Of a stretch of 64,000 bases of DNA, positions 20,308 through 31,330 are shown one piece after another. Source of the DNA: Margaritifera margaritifera (lineage: Eukaryota > Mollusca > Bivalvia > Unionida > Margaritiferidae); assembly GCA_029931535.1 (NCBI GenBank), contig JAQPZY010001664.1, positions 3,812,501 to 3,876,500 of the forward strand. Direction: 5' to 3'. Each line of letters starts with the position of its first letter. The first letter of the stretch is position 1. Made by a program: the position numbers and the translations under genes. A model generated the notes under the pieces. It was not told where the DNA came from, did no database searches, and saw nothing but the letters and a program-made list of their open reading frames with translations.

Positions 20308-21200
20308 TACGAGGAGTATTTTAAAAAGTTCTGAATATAAGTGAACTGTACAACAAAGTTCTTCATTAGTGAACAGTATATCAGTGCATCTCTCAGAGTA
20401 CTCCCCATGCACCTTTACACACTTCTTAGTTTCATTATCCACTTATTAAAACCATTTTGTATTCACCTTTTTGTATGTTGTTCATACACTAGAAAAGTAC
20501 ACTTTCAACTGCATGGGGGGGGGGGGGGGAGTCAAATTGTCTGTCCCTCAGTGAATCTGTTTGGAGGCATAACAGGCCTATTGCATCAGAAAATGATGCA
20601 AATAAAACTCCCTTCACACTCCAACTATGTTGAGCAATTTGTGGTATTGGCTCATTTTTCCCTGATCCAAAACTTAATTATTTTCTCGAGTCGGGTACAG
20701 AACAGTAAATCCATGTTTCATCACTTGAGACAATCTCATTCAAACATCTCTTATTACTCATTTCATATTTGGTGAGTAGCTGTTTGGCGATTTCAACCCA
20801 AGTCAGTTTTTGATCAGTCATCAACAAATATGGGATTCATTTGAGCTTCAAAAAATTATTCAGTACTTTAAAAACAGCTGATGAATTAATGCTTGTGATA
20901 ATAGAAATGTCTTTCACTGTGCATTTAGCATCTTCATCAATTGATCCCTTTACAGCAGCCACTTCCTGATCACCAATTACTGATAAAAGTATTTTTCCCT
21001 GGATTTATGACTGTCTTTAAAATGATGAGACCACCGCAAATTTGTGAGATCTGACAGAAAACTATATTCATAAACTCATCCAAGTCAGCATTGATATCAG
21101 TCTGTGAGTACTCTAAGAGTACGCAGATTTTACTGCATGATCTTTGCTCAGTAGCAGAATTTTTCTCATTTCTCATTCTCATTCTCCTACATTTTTATGT
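20308..21200 (-). mobile_element. mariner-family transposon remnant
   Basis: The left end, TACGAGGAGTATTTTAAAAA, is a typical mariner terminal inverted repeat next to a TA. On the minus strand a degenerate transposase can be read in pieces: RRWSHHFKDSHKS near 21030, then DAKCTVKDISIITSINSSAV, then TDQKLTWVEIAKQLLTKYE and IVSSDETWIYCSVPDSRK near 20690. SDETWIY carries the second catalytic Asp of the DD34D mariner transposase. Stops and shifts make it non-functional. The far (5') terminal repeat was not located. The G15 run at 20515-20529 lies inside. Confidence 0.8.
20515..20529 (+). repeat. G15 homopolymer
   Basis: Fifteen consecutive G. Length may be unreliable in the assembly. Confidence 0.95.
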
Positions 21201-23500
21201 GTCAGTTTTCTCTTCAAAGAGGAGCTGGAAAGATAGAAAAAGAAGACCTATGTTCTATAGTCAATTTTGATTCTTATTTGATGATCATAAATACCAGAAA
21301 TTACATTGCTATCTACAGAATTCCAGCCAAAAATTCACACATTATCCATGAAAAACAAGTGAAAAATTTAATTAAATAATTTTAGTAGCCGAATCCAAAG
21401 CAAATTGTGATTCAAAAGAATTAGTTTAAAGTGACTATTTTGAACTTTCTACATCTTCTTCTCAGCTATTTTCATCAGCTTTGCACTATTTGGGCTGGAG
21501 AGAGGTAATTTCACCCAAATACACCTCTTACTTGATAACTCGAGTCCAGATAACTTGCAAAACCACATATACAGTGGAGGCAGGCATGGATCCCATTTTT
21601 TTTCTCAAGAAAATGCCAAAAGAATTCACCCTTATTTGTTGAACATGAAGAAAATCGCAATCAAAATTGGTACATGAAACCTACATATATCACTCATTTT
21701 ATCAATGAAAACAGCAGTTAGTGTCAGGAAATTTGAATCAGCATCTTGAAATTCTCAACTTTTAATAAGTCCTATATTTTGTTACATTTTCTTTACAAGA
21801 AAAATTCTCAGTACACTGTAAATAGCAATATTCAGTTGAATGTCAGTCAATGAAAATGTCTTTAATGCCTACTGGTGGCAACACTTCAAGAAATAAATAC
21901 CAATGAAATAAGTTTTGTCAAGTAAAATTTGTCTTTAGCCCTATGTTTTAATTCGGTTTCAGTGTAATGGTCATAAATGCCATTTGCCCTCTTATATTCA
22001 AATGTGAAAAATGTCAATCTGCCATCACAGCTATGTCCAGGAGTGTTTCTGTGAGAACCTAATTAAGTGCCAACTGTGTTTTGATCTCCAATTTGTGGAC
22101 ATATTTGTTGTATTGTTACACTCAATTAGAAGCAGAACTGCTTTGTATTATCACGTTAATCATGTCTTTTGTATCAAATCAAATGATGGGGGTTGAATTA
22201 AAGAAAAGTTAAAAGACATGGAAATCCTACCTGCGTAAGAGCTATTGGTCATGCTGGTGTGTCATGTCAACTCATTTCAATTGATCACTCGAACACTGTT
22301 ATAAGTACTATTATGTAAGTAACATAATTAAACTACCTTAAGTTATCCAAGTCATTCACAAATGTGATCAAAGATAGCAAGGTAACCATGCGAAAGGAGT
22401 ACTTGGTGAATGCAAAGCTTTGTTTCATAGATTCGGTTCATTACAAAGAAGCAAGTTCCAGAGTTTGTAGTGAACTGAAAATTCCTGAATTGTCACTCAG
22501 AGATTTGCTCAAAGATGAGGACAAGTTTCAGTATTACCTGCAATGAAATAACGGCATCAGTATTTTACTAATAAAACAATTTGTAAAAAATCAAGTTTCA
22601 ACATTGATGGTTGTTTAACAAAATAAATGTCTCTGGTTTTTGAAAAAGGATGTAATACACATTGTTTTGCAGGTACACAATGAGGTACACAAGAACGTGA
22701 CATGTGTTGAAACCTCTTTCTGGGAGTAATGATTTTATTCATCTTTCAGAGATTGGTTATCTTGAAAATAAAGGTAATTTATACTGAAAGAGTGAACAAT
22801 TTCATTAGAAAAAGCTGTTTATTGACAGTTATTCCCAAAGCAATTATAAAATAAGTATGCAGCCATTAAATGGTGGCGCCACCCTTCCCAGTCTTCTTGA
22901 TGTCTAGCTGGGATGGTACCCCCTTCTTCACTTTTTAGAGGTCCCACTGTAACTTGCACCCTCGCTTATAGTGTGGTCTATGTTTTTGGACCCCTTTGTG
23001 CGCAAGTTATCAAGGGAGAGGCGTATTAGGGTCCAGCTTGGACCCCAATTTATGATTAAATGCACCTAAGGTCTCACTTGATAGTTTTGTATTTTGACAA
23101 CCCCCTAATTCTTAAGGTAGAGGGCATGAACCTTATAAACATGAGCCTTTAATGTGTTTAATAAATTCATGCATAAACTAAATCTGTAATTTGGTTTACA
23201 TTTACTTTGAGTTAGGCTTGAAAATTGATTGGTTTGTTTTGTGACTATCTTTGACAGTTAAACCAGTACAGGAGATTAAATGCGTAACTTGCGCTTGAAA
23301 TGAACATCCAGCTTAGTTTACGTGTTTATGTATGTCTGCTATAGATTTAAATATCTCAAAGTTGAGATGGTTGAGGGGTAAGAAGCATGCCAATTTGTTA
23401 TGATGACAACATGTGAATTTTAATCGTGCGTAGTGCCCATATTTTTTGTTTAAGCCACCTTTTTGGATGAAAAATTAAAAATACCCCTTGACTGTTGGTA
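21200..23500. other. Intronic sequence with one unexplained open frame
   Basis: Mostly AT-rich sequence without recognised elements. The frame at 22364-22546 is described separately. A stretch near 22930-23060 is less AT-rich (CACCCTCGCTTATAGTGTGG, GGACCCC twice) and could be part of an unrecognised LTR or transposon. Confidence 0.4.
22364..22546 (+). other. Unexplained 60-codon open frame, possible exon remnant
   Basis: Its second half reads HYKEASSRVCSELKIPELS and then RDLLKDEDKFQYYL, which looks like real helical protein. A possible acceptor, CTTTGTTTCATAG, precedes it at 22431. The frame ends in TGA with no good donor, and it is not needed by phase to join 17979 to 25327. It may be an alternative terminal exon, a decayed exon or part of an unrecognised transposon. 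Confidence 0.3.
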
Positions 23501-23508
23501 ATTAACAC

Positions 23509-23516
23509 TATAAAAG
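23509..23516 (+). promoter_or_regulatory. TATA-box-like site, possibly from an LTR
   Basis: TATAAAAG followed by GGAGGTTGCAGTAGTGTTGG, a layout like a retroelement or host core promoter. No gene follows within 500 bp, so an LTR remnant is more likely than a host promoter. Confidence 0.25.
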
Positions 23517-23959
23517 GGAGGTTGCAGTAGTGTTGGTTCAGTGTAAAAGCTACCAGTTGTACAAGGAATTAACCTGAATACCTTAATTAAAATCTTTCAA
23601 GCATGCTTTCCTCCAAAATCATTGGTTAGTTTTTATTTGTATCTTTAATATAGAATTATTCTCATTTTTCTTCAATCTGCCTTTGTCCAATGAAAATTCA
23701 CCAAAAAATGGTCCAGCGAGTCCTAAAAGCAACGCCAAGCTTTTGTATCATTAAGACAACTTATATTAAGGAGAAAAGTACAATTATGGTTCTGATATTG
23801 CAAAACATACTACGGATATGAATTGAATGAGGGAAAAGTTCTGGAAAGCAAGATTTACTAACATTCGATTGGGATATTTCAAATTAAAAATTTCTGGGAC
23901 TGCCAGTGGAAATTGAGGCCATCAGGCAGTTCTAATTAATATAGTAGAATCATCCCTGT

Positions 23960-24080
23960 ACTCTCTGTGTGTGCATGGGTATTAGTATGTGTATATCCAT
24001 ATATAATGTGTGAGTGTATATATGCATGTATGAGTACATGTATATATGTGGATATGTGTATGTATGTATATAAGTGTATA
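23960..24080 (+). repeat. TG/TA-rich microsatellite
   Basis: Irregular (TGTA/TATG)n sequence such as GTATGTATATAAGTGTATAT. The 72-codon minus-strand frame across it is a translation of this repeat, not a gene. Confidence 0.8.
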
Positions 24081-24089
24081 TCTCTTGTA

Positions 24090-24232
24090 CTGATTTAATG
24101 TTTGTACATGTGATAGATTTGTTTTCCTGTATATATCAAACATACCACCATAAATGTCTGTAGCAAACTTAAATTGACATGTACACTTGCTGATGGCCAT
24201 TTGGCCAAATGCAAATAAAGATCTATTCTATA
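24090..24232 (+). mobile_element. LINE 3' end remnant
   Basis: Ends GGCCATTTGGCCAAATGCAA followed by ATAAAGATCTATTCTATA, the characteristic AATAAA plus ATTCT-type tail of a non-LTR element. No coding part remains. Confidence 0.55.
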
Positions 24233-24234
24233 AT

Positions 24235-25215
24235 ATGTGTATTTATGTGGATGAAACAGCTGCTCAAGTTATGAAATTGAGAGTAAGCTAAATTGTGACA
24301 TGTCAAACTTTTCAACTTGGTCTAGCAGCAATGCTATGTGCATACATTCTGATAAAAACAAGGTTTTACTAATTGGCACTACTCAAAAGAAAAAAAGGAT
24401 CTTTCTGTATACTGCAGAGTTGCTGATGAAAAACTTGAGGAGTCACATGCAGGTAAGGAAACTGTTATCATGGAATAAACGAATCAATTCTGTGTGTAGG
24501 AATATTTACTGTACTTGAAGTTGTTTCATTTGAAAAGAATGTAGCATTTTTTAAAGCCAAATCAAGAAATGCTTTTTACAACTGTTTTATATTACCTCAG
24601 TTTGATTATTGTCCCAATATTCTTCATCTTTTTTTTTTTAAAAATCCATTGAACTCCTGCAAAAGAATGTGGCTAGAAGTCTTTTAGAAGAAAAATACTC
24701 ACTTTATTTGAAAGACTCAAATGATTACCTTCCAAAGATAGAGTAAAATGCAATGAATGAGTTCTCATGTACAAAATTCAAAAGAACTAGTGAGTGCCAC
24801 CAGATTATCTGAATACTTTTACTAGTCTCCAAAGTTCATATTCAAATCATGCACTCTTCTACTAAACATCAGCTGAGTATCCCATAATGCAAGACTGAAA
24901 TGTTTGAAAGGGTTTTACATACTAAAGTGTTTTAATATGGAATATCTTACCTAAAGATATTAGGTTATTTACAACCCTTGCTGCTTTTAAGCACAAATAT
25001 AAAACATTCTTTTTAACCCAAAATATAATTTTATATCTTTTTTACTAACCTGTTTTTTTTTTTACCTCCAGTCTGTGATACTACTTATCTGATACAGTTT
25101 ATGTATTTTGTTGTACATAATGTAAATACTTTATGTTTTAATATATCTCAACTCAGTATGAGATAAGCCTTCTGCTCAGCGGTCCATAGAGAATCAATAA
25201 TGTCTATTATCATTA
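24235..25215 (+). mobile_element. LINE fragment with RT motif C and ATT tail
   Basis: Starts at a degraded catalytic motif (YVDETAAQV for YVDD) and continues in another frame with FSTWSSSNAMCIHSDKNKVL then IGTTQKKKR, a thumb region highly typical of Jockey/CR1-group LINEs. Downstream frames are scrambled but show FDYCP and VARSLLEE-like pieces, and the element ends at about 25200 with TGTCTATTATCATTATTATT. It is 5' truncated and dead. Confidence 0.75.
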
Positions 25216-25326
25216 TTATTAAAGTCATCACATGGGAAACATTATCAGAGGGTGATGTTATGTTCCATTTGCAATTCTCTTACCAAATCAAACTAATAAT
25301 TAATTTAAAATTTCCATTTATTATAG

Positions 25327-25519
25327 GCAATAGAAACAGGGTATAGTGTTCAAATGCATCAGCTTGGAGACAATGAAAGAACTCGCTTTGGAAGACTCCT
25401 CTCAGATTTGTTTGAAAGTGTATGGGATGCTGCAATGAAGAGGAATGATGTGGAAGACAGAATTATTCTACACCATATCCTCAACTGGACACCATTTTCA
25501 TACTTTCTCAAAATGTTCT
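25327..25519 (+). CDS. Internal exon, RNF213-like gene
   Basis: Acceptor TTCCATTTATTATAG and donor TGTTCT|GTAAGC bound 193 bp with one open frame: phase 0 in, phase 1 out. It reads AIETGYSVQMHQLGDN, then RTRFGRLLSDLFESVWDAAM, RIILHHILNWTPFSYFLKMF. The RLL-LF..VWDAA and LNW.PF..FLKMF pattern is what I would expect just upstream of the RNF213 stalk, and the phase fits both the corrected exon at 17979 and the exon at 48155. The next intron, about 22.6 kb, is filled by transposable elements. Confidence 0.7.
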
Positions 25520-25913
25520 GTAAGCATCATTTACTAAGTTTTTCTTTGTCCACAGAAAATGGGTAAGACAGTGTGCAAAATTGCCACCAGCCTGTTGGTC
25601 TAAGGCCTGTTAACTTAATGTCAGACCATTGGGAAAATCAAGTCACTGGTCCATTTGCCTAGCTGATTTTTTATTGGCATAATTTTTATAAGTTAAAGGT
25701 ATTGCAACTACTTTTCATATCTTTACTTCAAACAATTATTTCCTTGCAAAGTTCAAGTAAACACCTAAATGTCGGTTTGTGTCTGTACTTGTTACACAAA
25801 CCTTCAAGCCGTCTCTATATTTTATATAAATCTCTATAAAGTCAATGTATTTTTTTTTTTGAGAAAAGGGATTAAAAATGACATAGATGGATTCATTATG
25901 TTGGATGTGTAAC

Positions 25914-25945
<32 letters not shown>

Positions 25946-26115
25946 CTTTATTTTTAGAAGAAGCTCATTTATTCAATTGACCAATCTTCCATGAGGCCTT
26001 CTACAATTACATGTATATGTTGTACAAGTTTTACAAGTTGTGGTGTCTTTAGACAACAATGCTATAAAAAAACTAGACAATTGATCTACTGCTACTATAA
26101 AATATGTACAAGGCA

Positions 26116-26673
26116 TTAAAGATTAGTACATACAGGATTCATACAAAGATTAGTAGTAAACCTGTGTAAAACATTACAGGTGAGTACATGAAAGAACATT
26201 GTTTTAAAGAAGAGTAGTACTGAATTACACAAAATCATACAAATTATTGTTTCTGTAAATGCTGACTGAAGCATCTTAAAATCTAGGGAAGAGTCAGCTG
26301 ACCTTATATAGGGTGGAATGGAATTCCATAGTTTGGCTTCAGAAAAAGCAAAACTCTTTTTATAAAACTCTGAATTTGGTTTAGGTAAATATAAATTGTT
26401 GTTTGAGATGGATTTTAGCTCATTCATATGTACATTTTCCACAAATTTAAAATTACATTTAAGATAATCAGGAATCAACCCATATAAGGATTTATAGAAT
26501 AGTAAATCGTTTTGAAGCTCAGTTCTCTGTTGAAATGGAGGCCACTTAAGGGTTTTTAAAAGATTTGTTGATAGTGTATATAAATCAGCATCAAGAATAA
26601 CTCTAGCTTCTCTTTTTTGAAATTTCAGTATTTCTTGATTTTCTGTATCACTATTACCCCAGATGGACAACAA
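26116..26673 (-). pseudogene. LINE RT C-terminal domain
   Basis: Reads MLSIWGNSDTENQEILKFQK, then REARVILDADLYT, LLKTLKWPPFQQRTEL and NSIPPYIRSADSSLDFKM. The order LSIWG...KFQKR.AR.IL..D...S...L...L.W.PF..R is the standard C-terminal stretch after the RT thumb in this LINE group and parallels 10969-11880. Confidence 0.85.
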
Positions 26674-26779
26674 AATATTCTATATGTGGTATGATGTAGG
26701 AATTGTAGAATATATTTCTCTGTTCTTGAGAGAGATAAGATTTTATTCTGTTTGAGAGATAAAGCAGTGAGTTTACTTT

Positions 26780-27085
26780 TTAAATGGCCTTATCAGTTTG
26801 CATTTTCCAGCACAAGATATTTTCTATCATAATGCCAAGTACTTTTTCATTTTCAGACTGTTGTATATCTATTCCATTTAGCATTACTTTGAAGTCATCT
26901 TTCTCAACTTTTACTCTGGCTCGACTGCCTATGATCATGGCTTTTGACTTAGCTGCATTTATCTTCATACCATTGTGCTCACACAAATCAACCAAATCCT
27001 GATTTAATTTAGTGCTACAGTCATGACCAGTTGATCCAGTGTTATATAATGTTGTGTCATCTGCAAACATGGTGGTGGATAGCAC
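26780..27085 (-). pseudogene. LINE RT catalytic motif region
   Basis: A 101-codon frame with the FADDTTLY catalytic motif, WCEHNGM-type KINAAKSKAMIIGS and NEKVLGIMIE (motifs C to E). The reading frame breaks near 26680-26780 before the C-terminal part. Confidence 0.85.
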
Positions 27086-27710
27086 AGTGTGATATGGTAA
27101 GTCATTTTTGTACAGCAGAAAGGGTAATGGTCCAAGAACTGATCCTTGTGGAATACCTGACTTTATGAGTTTCTTATCTGAAAGCTTTTTTAAAATAGAA
27201 ACTTGTTGTCTGCCTTCAAGATAGGATTGAAACCAAGTTAAACTTTCATTTGTGTTTGTGAGTTCCTTATGATATATAACTACATGTTTAAATTATTATT
27301 TCAATCTATTATGTTTTAAATATTGGTTAATTTGTGTGTTCAAGTACTTGAGAACAAATTTGATTCATAATACAGTGGTCCCCCTCTTGAACGGCCCCCC
27401 GACCAGCGGCCACCCGCTTTATTCGGCCACAATCCATTGATATCGACAAGTTTGTATTCAAAATTACCCCTCAAGGATGGCCACTCCTCTAACATGACCA
27501 GCAGCCGGTATTTTAGTGCAAAAATGGTCAAATTTACCCCTCACGAGCGGCCACATAATGGTTGTTTACAGATTAAAATCTCGTTAATATTTGTTAATTT
27601 CTCAACTCAAGACATTGACATTTGTTTCAGCATGCTGATAAAGTAACTTTGATCCATACAAAGAGGTAAATAATCCGATTGTCCTTACTGCCATGTGTTC
27701 CTTAGATGTT

Positions 27711-27777
27711 AGCTTTTGTCACTTTGATAATTACTGGCTATTATTACCACCGATAATTATCAAGATGACAAAAGCTA
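27711..27777. repeat. Hairpin inside the pogo-type element
   Basis: TTAGCTTTTGTCACTTTGAT at the left pairs with its near complement ending GACAAAAGCTAAA, about 26-bp arms with two or three mismatches. Confidence 0.7.
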
Positions 27778-28014
27778 AACGCTTAGAAGCACAGAATTGT
27801 TCAGCTCAAGTCAGCATGACATACGGTCACCAGATAGTAAAATGGTATGTTAGCCTTTTTGGCTTCCCTCTCTTAGATTATGAAATGTACTTAAGCAGGT
27901 AACAGACTGGAGGAGAAAACAAAAGTCGATCATGTGACAAGCTTACTTCCTTTGCAAACACTGCATCTCGTGTGATAACTACTTATTGCCCATGAAGGAA
28001 TAAGTTGTTGCAAA

Positions 28015-28194
28015 ATGTCGTCAGACATTCTCAGTTTAGAACAAAAAGTGAAAGCAATTAGACTAAATGAAAAGAGGGAGAGTCCTTTGATCACTACTGA
28101 GAAATTTTATGTCAGAAAGATTCAAATAAACATCATCAATATACATTCAACTGCAGTGAGTGGGAAGACGAAATCAACGGCTGTACGGGGATAG
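28015..28194 (+). pseudogene. Truncated pogo transposase N-terminus (59 codons)
   Basis: Starts MSSDILSLEQKVKAIRLNEK and ends KTKSTAVRG before TAG. LSLEQKVKAI.LNEK is the first helix region of the psq/CENP-B N-terminal DNA-binding domain of pogo/Tigger transposases. The segment that should carry a KFNVGKTQI-like recognition helix has decayed to FYVRKIQI. The frame jumps straight to a VSGKTK segment normally found after that helix. The DDE catalytic domain is absent. Confidence 0.75.
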
Positions 28195-28624
28195 TTACAA
28201 CCAAATGTTTGTGCCCAGAATTTACCGATAAGGTGGTTTTGCACCACGATTGATCATTATTCATATTTTTTTAAAAATAACATTGATAGTAGTTTTATGA
28301 CAAGTCCTAAACCAGATAATATTCCTGTGATTTTTAAATGAAAATATTAAATATGTAAAAATTAGTTACACCTTTTATACTTTATATGTAGTTATTACTA
28401 ACAACTGTGTGATCCCCCTCTAGAAAGGCCACCCCTCTTATAAGTCCACTTTCCTGCTGCAGAAGGGGTGGCCTTATAAGAGGGGGACCACTGTATGAGG
28501 ACATAATTATCACTCCACATCAATAGCAATTTCAGAAGTTATTTCAGCCAGTTTGAGGCATATTTACCTGAAATTCATATAGGAAAGGATACATGATTGG
28601 CTGAAGTAGCACACTAATACACTG

Positions 28625-28965
28625 GTGCAGTGCTAAATTATTGTCATGTTGGTGTATGTGGGGCATGCAGGGTTTGTCTTAAACCAGTTTCAGTTGGTTA
28701 CAAAGGTGTTAATTGCAGACCAGTGTTACATGTGCATTATGTTGTACACACCAATAAGGTTTATATGTTGGTATGCATATTTACAAGACCATGTGATGTC
28801 AATCTATGTTGCATTCGGAAGTTTGAAAAAGTCTTGTGTATCATGATTCTTAATATGATCAGATTTACATAATCAGCATCAGAAGAATTTGGCAATAACT
28901 GTAAAAAAAAATCTTTAAAAATTCTTTCAGTGTCTCATTTTGCAGATTGTTCAGACACAAAATGA
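28625..28965 (+). repeat. Dispersed repeat F, copy 1
   Basis: Matches 49060-49560 over several hundred bases: GGGCATGCAGG, CAGTTTCAGTTGG, GTGTYAATTGCAGAC, GATGTCAATCTRTGTTGC, AAAAAGTCTTRTGTATCA, ATCAGCATCRGAAG and TTTGGCAATAACTGTAA. No coding content; the two overlapping frames here read out of this repeat. Confidence 0.75.
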
Positions 28966-29292
28966 CAGAGAACAATATAGATATACTTGAATGAATTTAT
29001 GCACAGCAGAAAACAGATCTAGATAACTTTTTATTTATAAACATGTCTGTTTTGCCTTCTGCTACTGATGAATTTCAGTTCATTCTGTCAGTGAGTGATT
29101 TAGTGGTTACAGAATCGGCACAACAGGGCTATACAAAGGTCACATCAGGGCTGTGAAACTCCTGACAGAATTTTATGGATAACCCTCGAGTAAAGTTTCT
29201 ATAGTGGAAACTGAAAGACCCCAGTGAAGACTGGACTGGCCAACAAAAGTTGGGGATGACAGATGCAACTGTGTGGACTTCACTCAATGATT

Positions 29293-29960
29293 TTAGCATA
29301 CATATGACAGAACAGAGATCAGCTTAGGACAGATCAGGAGATTTGCAAAATTTGGTCAAGAGTTTGGATTTCACATTAGGAGATATTCATCGCCCCGATT
29401 TTTAACATACAAATGGACAAAAATGACAACTACTGAACAAGTTGACCTTTTTCTCTACTGTCCTTATATGCAGCACAAGCATATTTAGCCATTCTAAGTA
29501 GATCATTGCCTAGATTATGTTTGTGGCAGTCTTTTCATTGTTCATCTCAACACTTTGGAGATGATGTGTTGTACTGGATCCAGGTTTCCTCTGGAGTCAG
29601 CCTGAAGTTTCCTCAGAATAAAAAATGTCCTTTCAGTGTCTGCATTGGAATGTGGCAATATTAGTACAATTCTACTGAGTCCACCAAAAAGTTTAAATTG
29701 TTTCTTGCTTGTGGGTAGATTCAGGTTGCTGACTATCTGCCAGAACTTCTCAAGATTGGTGCTATCTGGGTTGAATTCGGGAAGTTCTTAAAATCCACTT
29801 TAAAGTAATGGCAGAATGTATGTTCATGTCCCTTTGAACTTTATTCCAACCACTGAAATGCCTGCTTCCATCCATTATTGAATTTCATATGATATTTAGG
29901 TTGTTGAGATTTTGGTGTTTTAGCAATGGAAGATAACAGTCACTGTCAGATATCTAGACA
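29293..29960 (-). pseudogene. Internally deleted hAT-type transposon copy
   Basis: On the minus strand, near 29950 one reads AKTPKSQQPKYHMKFNNGW (the N-terminal start seen also at 36700), followed within 250 bp by PHSNADTERTFFILRKLQAD at about 29600-29650, the hAT C-terminal dimerisation motif (normally N-A-D.ERxFS.L.KI). The catalytic core is absent. The block at 29293-29380 (GGAGATTTGCAAAATTTGGT) matches 36275-36300. A deletion derivative. Confidence 0.65.
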
Positions 29961-29969
29961 GACTTTAAA

Positions 29970-31330
29970 TACTGAAGCCAAACTGACCTGTTTTCTTCCA
30001 ACAGAGCTCTTTAGTAATGATTAATCCAACCATAACCCATTAACTTCTTTAATCCTTTCCAAATTACTAATCACACATTGTATTATCCAATGATTAATTT
30101 TAGGTTTTTGTCTATCGAATTATTAGTTAAAGGGTCATGCTCAAAGGGTTAGCCAGGTCACAGTCTTGAGATCACAGGAACTCTTTACTGGAAATATACT
30201 ATATTATAAGCAAGGTATGTATGTTCCAAAAGTTTTTAAATACAATTATGAGTATGAGAGGGATTTCAATGAGGGATGGGAGACCCCTCATCTCATAAGG
30301 AAAACTCTCCCTGCCAGGAGGTTCACATGTATGGTTTGTTTGAGTATGCAATATAGCACTGACATTAGATTCTTGGGTTAATAAACAGAATGGAATGAAG
30401 TGAATGCCCAAAGAGAACAGATGCATATCAGCTGTTGTCCCCCAAGAATTAAATACAGCAGGAAGGTCTATAGTGTACAGTGACATAATTAACAGCAGTC
30501 ATATTAACAATACTCGAGTAAGAAGGGTACATAAACAAGTATAAATATATTGACAACAGTAAGAAACAGCATACAAATATTGTACATATGAATTATCAGC
30601 ACTAGTTAAAGCTGCAATCATCACTGTCTTTGTATAATTGGAAAAAATATTGCTCATGCATTTACAAGAGCAGTATGGACCACATATGATGGCAAAAAAA
30701 CTTCTTCATCCATAGCAGTCCATAATCAAAAGAAGTTTTAGTTTGACAATTAGAAAGTAAGTCAACTATGTGAAATCTTAAGCTGTGACATAAATGTCCC
30801 AAGTTCTAATATTTTTGGACTGCAAAGTCTAGACAAGTGGATGGAAGCACTGCCAACACCATGAAAGTGATATTGGTAGGTCAATACTAGAGTCTGTACC
30901 GCAGTTAAATTATAATTCATAATGACTGTGTCATATAAACTCAAAGAAACCTGTTAAATATAAATATATACTGTCTTTCAAGAATAATGTCTCAGAATGG
31001 TTCTGTGTATGCCAAAAACCACACACTTGTTGCACAGTCCTATGATCACGTAAGGATAGATTAGACATGATGAATTCTTGCAAACCACTGCAGCTGATGC
31101 AAGTTCTACAACATTATCTAAATTCAATAGCCAACTTGGATTGGGTGTTAAGTTCATGTTTTAAAAATTGCAGAGAAACCAAGGACATATTAACAACAAG
31201 GATATGCAGTGAACATATGTGAACATTTCCATACAAATCAGAGTGGAATGCTGCTATCATATCCTGCGAAGGATATGTCTTGGAAGCCAGGAATGATGAA
31301 GCTATGGTGAATTAAGAATAGAGACAACTG
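29970..31330. repeat. hAT-related non-coding repeat, partly shared with 38640-39130
   Basis: Shared pieces with the right-hand block include GAGCTCTTTAGTAAT..ATCCAACCATAA, a run ending in GGAAATATACTA (30190 and 39000), TTTCARTGAGGGA and ACCCCTCATCT. These are flanks or deleted interiors of the same element family. The rest (about 30400-31300) shows nothing identifiable. Confidence 0.5.

Larger units (their letters stand above)
25912..27290 (-). mobile_element. 5'-truncated LINE, second copy of the group
   Basis: Minus-strand element ending at the left with an (ATT)n tail (25912-25942) after an A/T-rich 3' end. It carries RT remnants: SGIPQGSVLGPLPFLLY near 27170 out of frame, then FADDTTLYNTG in 26780-27085, and a C-terminal domain in 26116-26673. 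The 5' end at about 27290 lies within the RT domain, so only the 3' third of a full element was inserted or has survived. Confidence 0.85.
27373..28493 (+). mobile_element. Non-autonomous pogo/Tigger-type transposon
   Basis: A 1121-bp element between TA duplications (27371-27372 and 28494-28495). Terminal inverted repeats: CAGTGGTCCCCCTCTT on the left and AAGAGGGGGACCACTG on the right are exact complements, with further GGCC..CCCC similarity inside. It encodes only the first part of a CENP-B-like transposase (28015-28194), so most of the coding region has been deleted. An internal hairpin lies at 27711-27777. Confidence 0.88.

Noticed and set aside
20341..20775. A 144-codon plus-strand protein
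   Set aside because: It is antisense to the mariner transposase remnant and runs through a G15 homopolymer.
23960..24200. Minus-strand 72-codon ORF rich in Tyr, Thr and His
   Set aside because: It is a translation of a TG/TA microsatellite.
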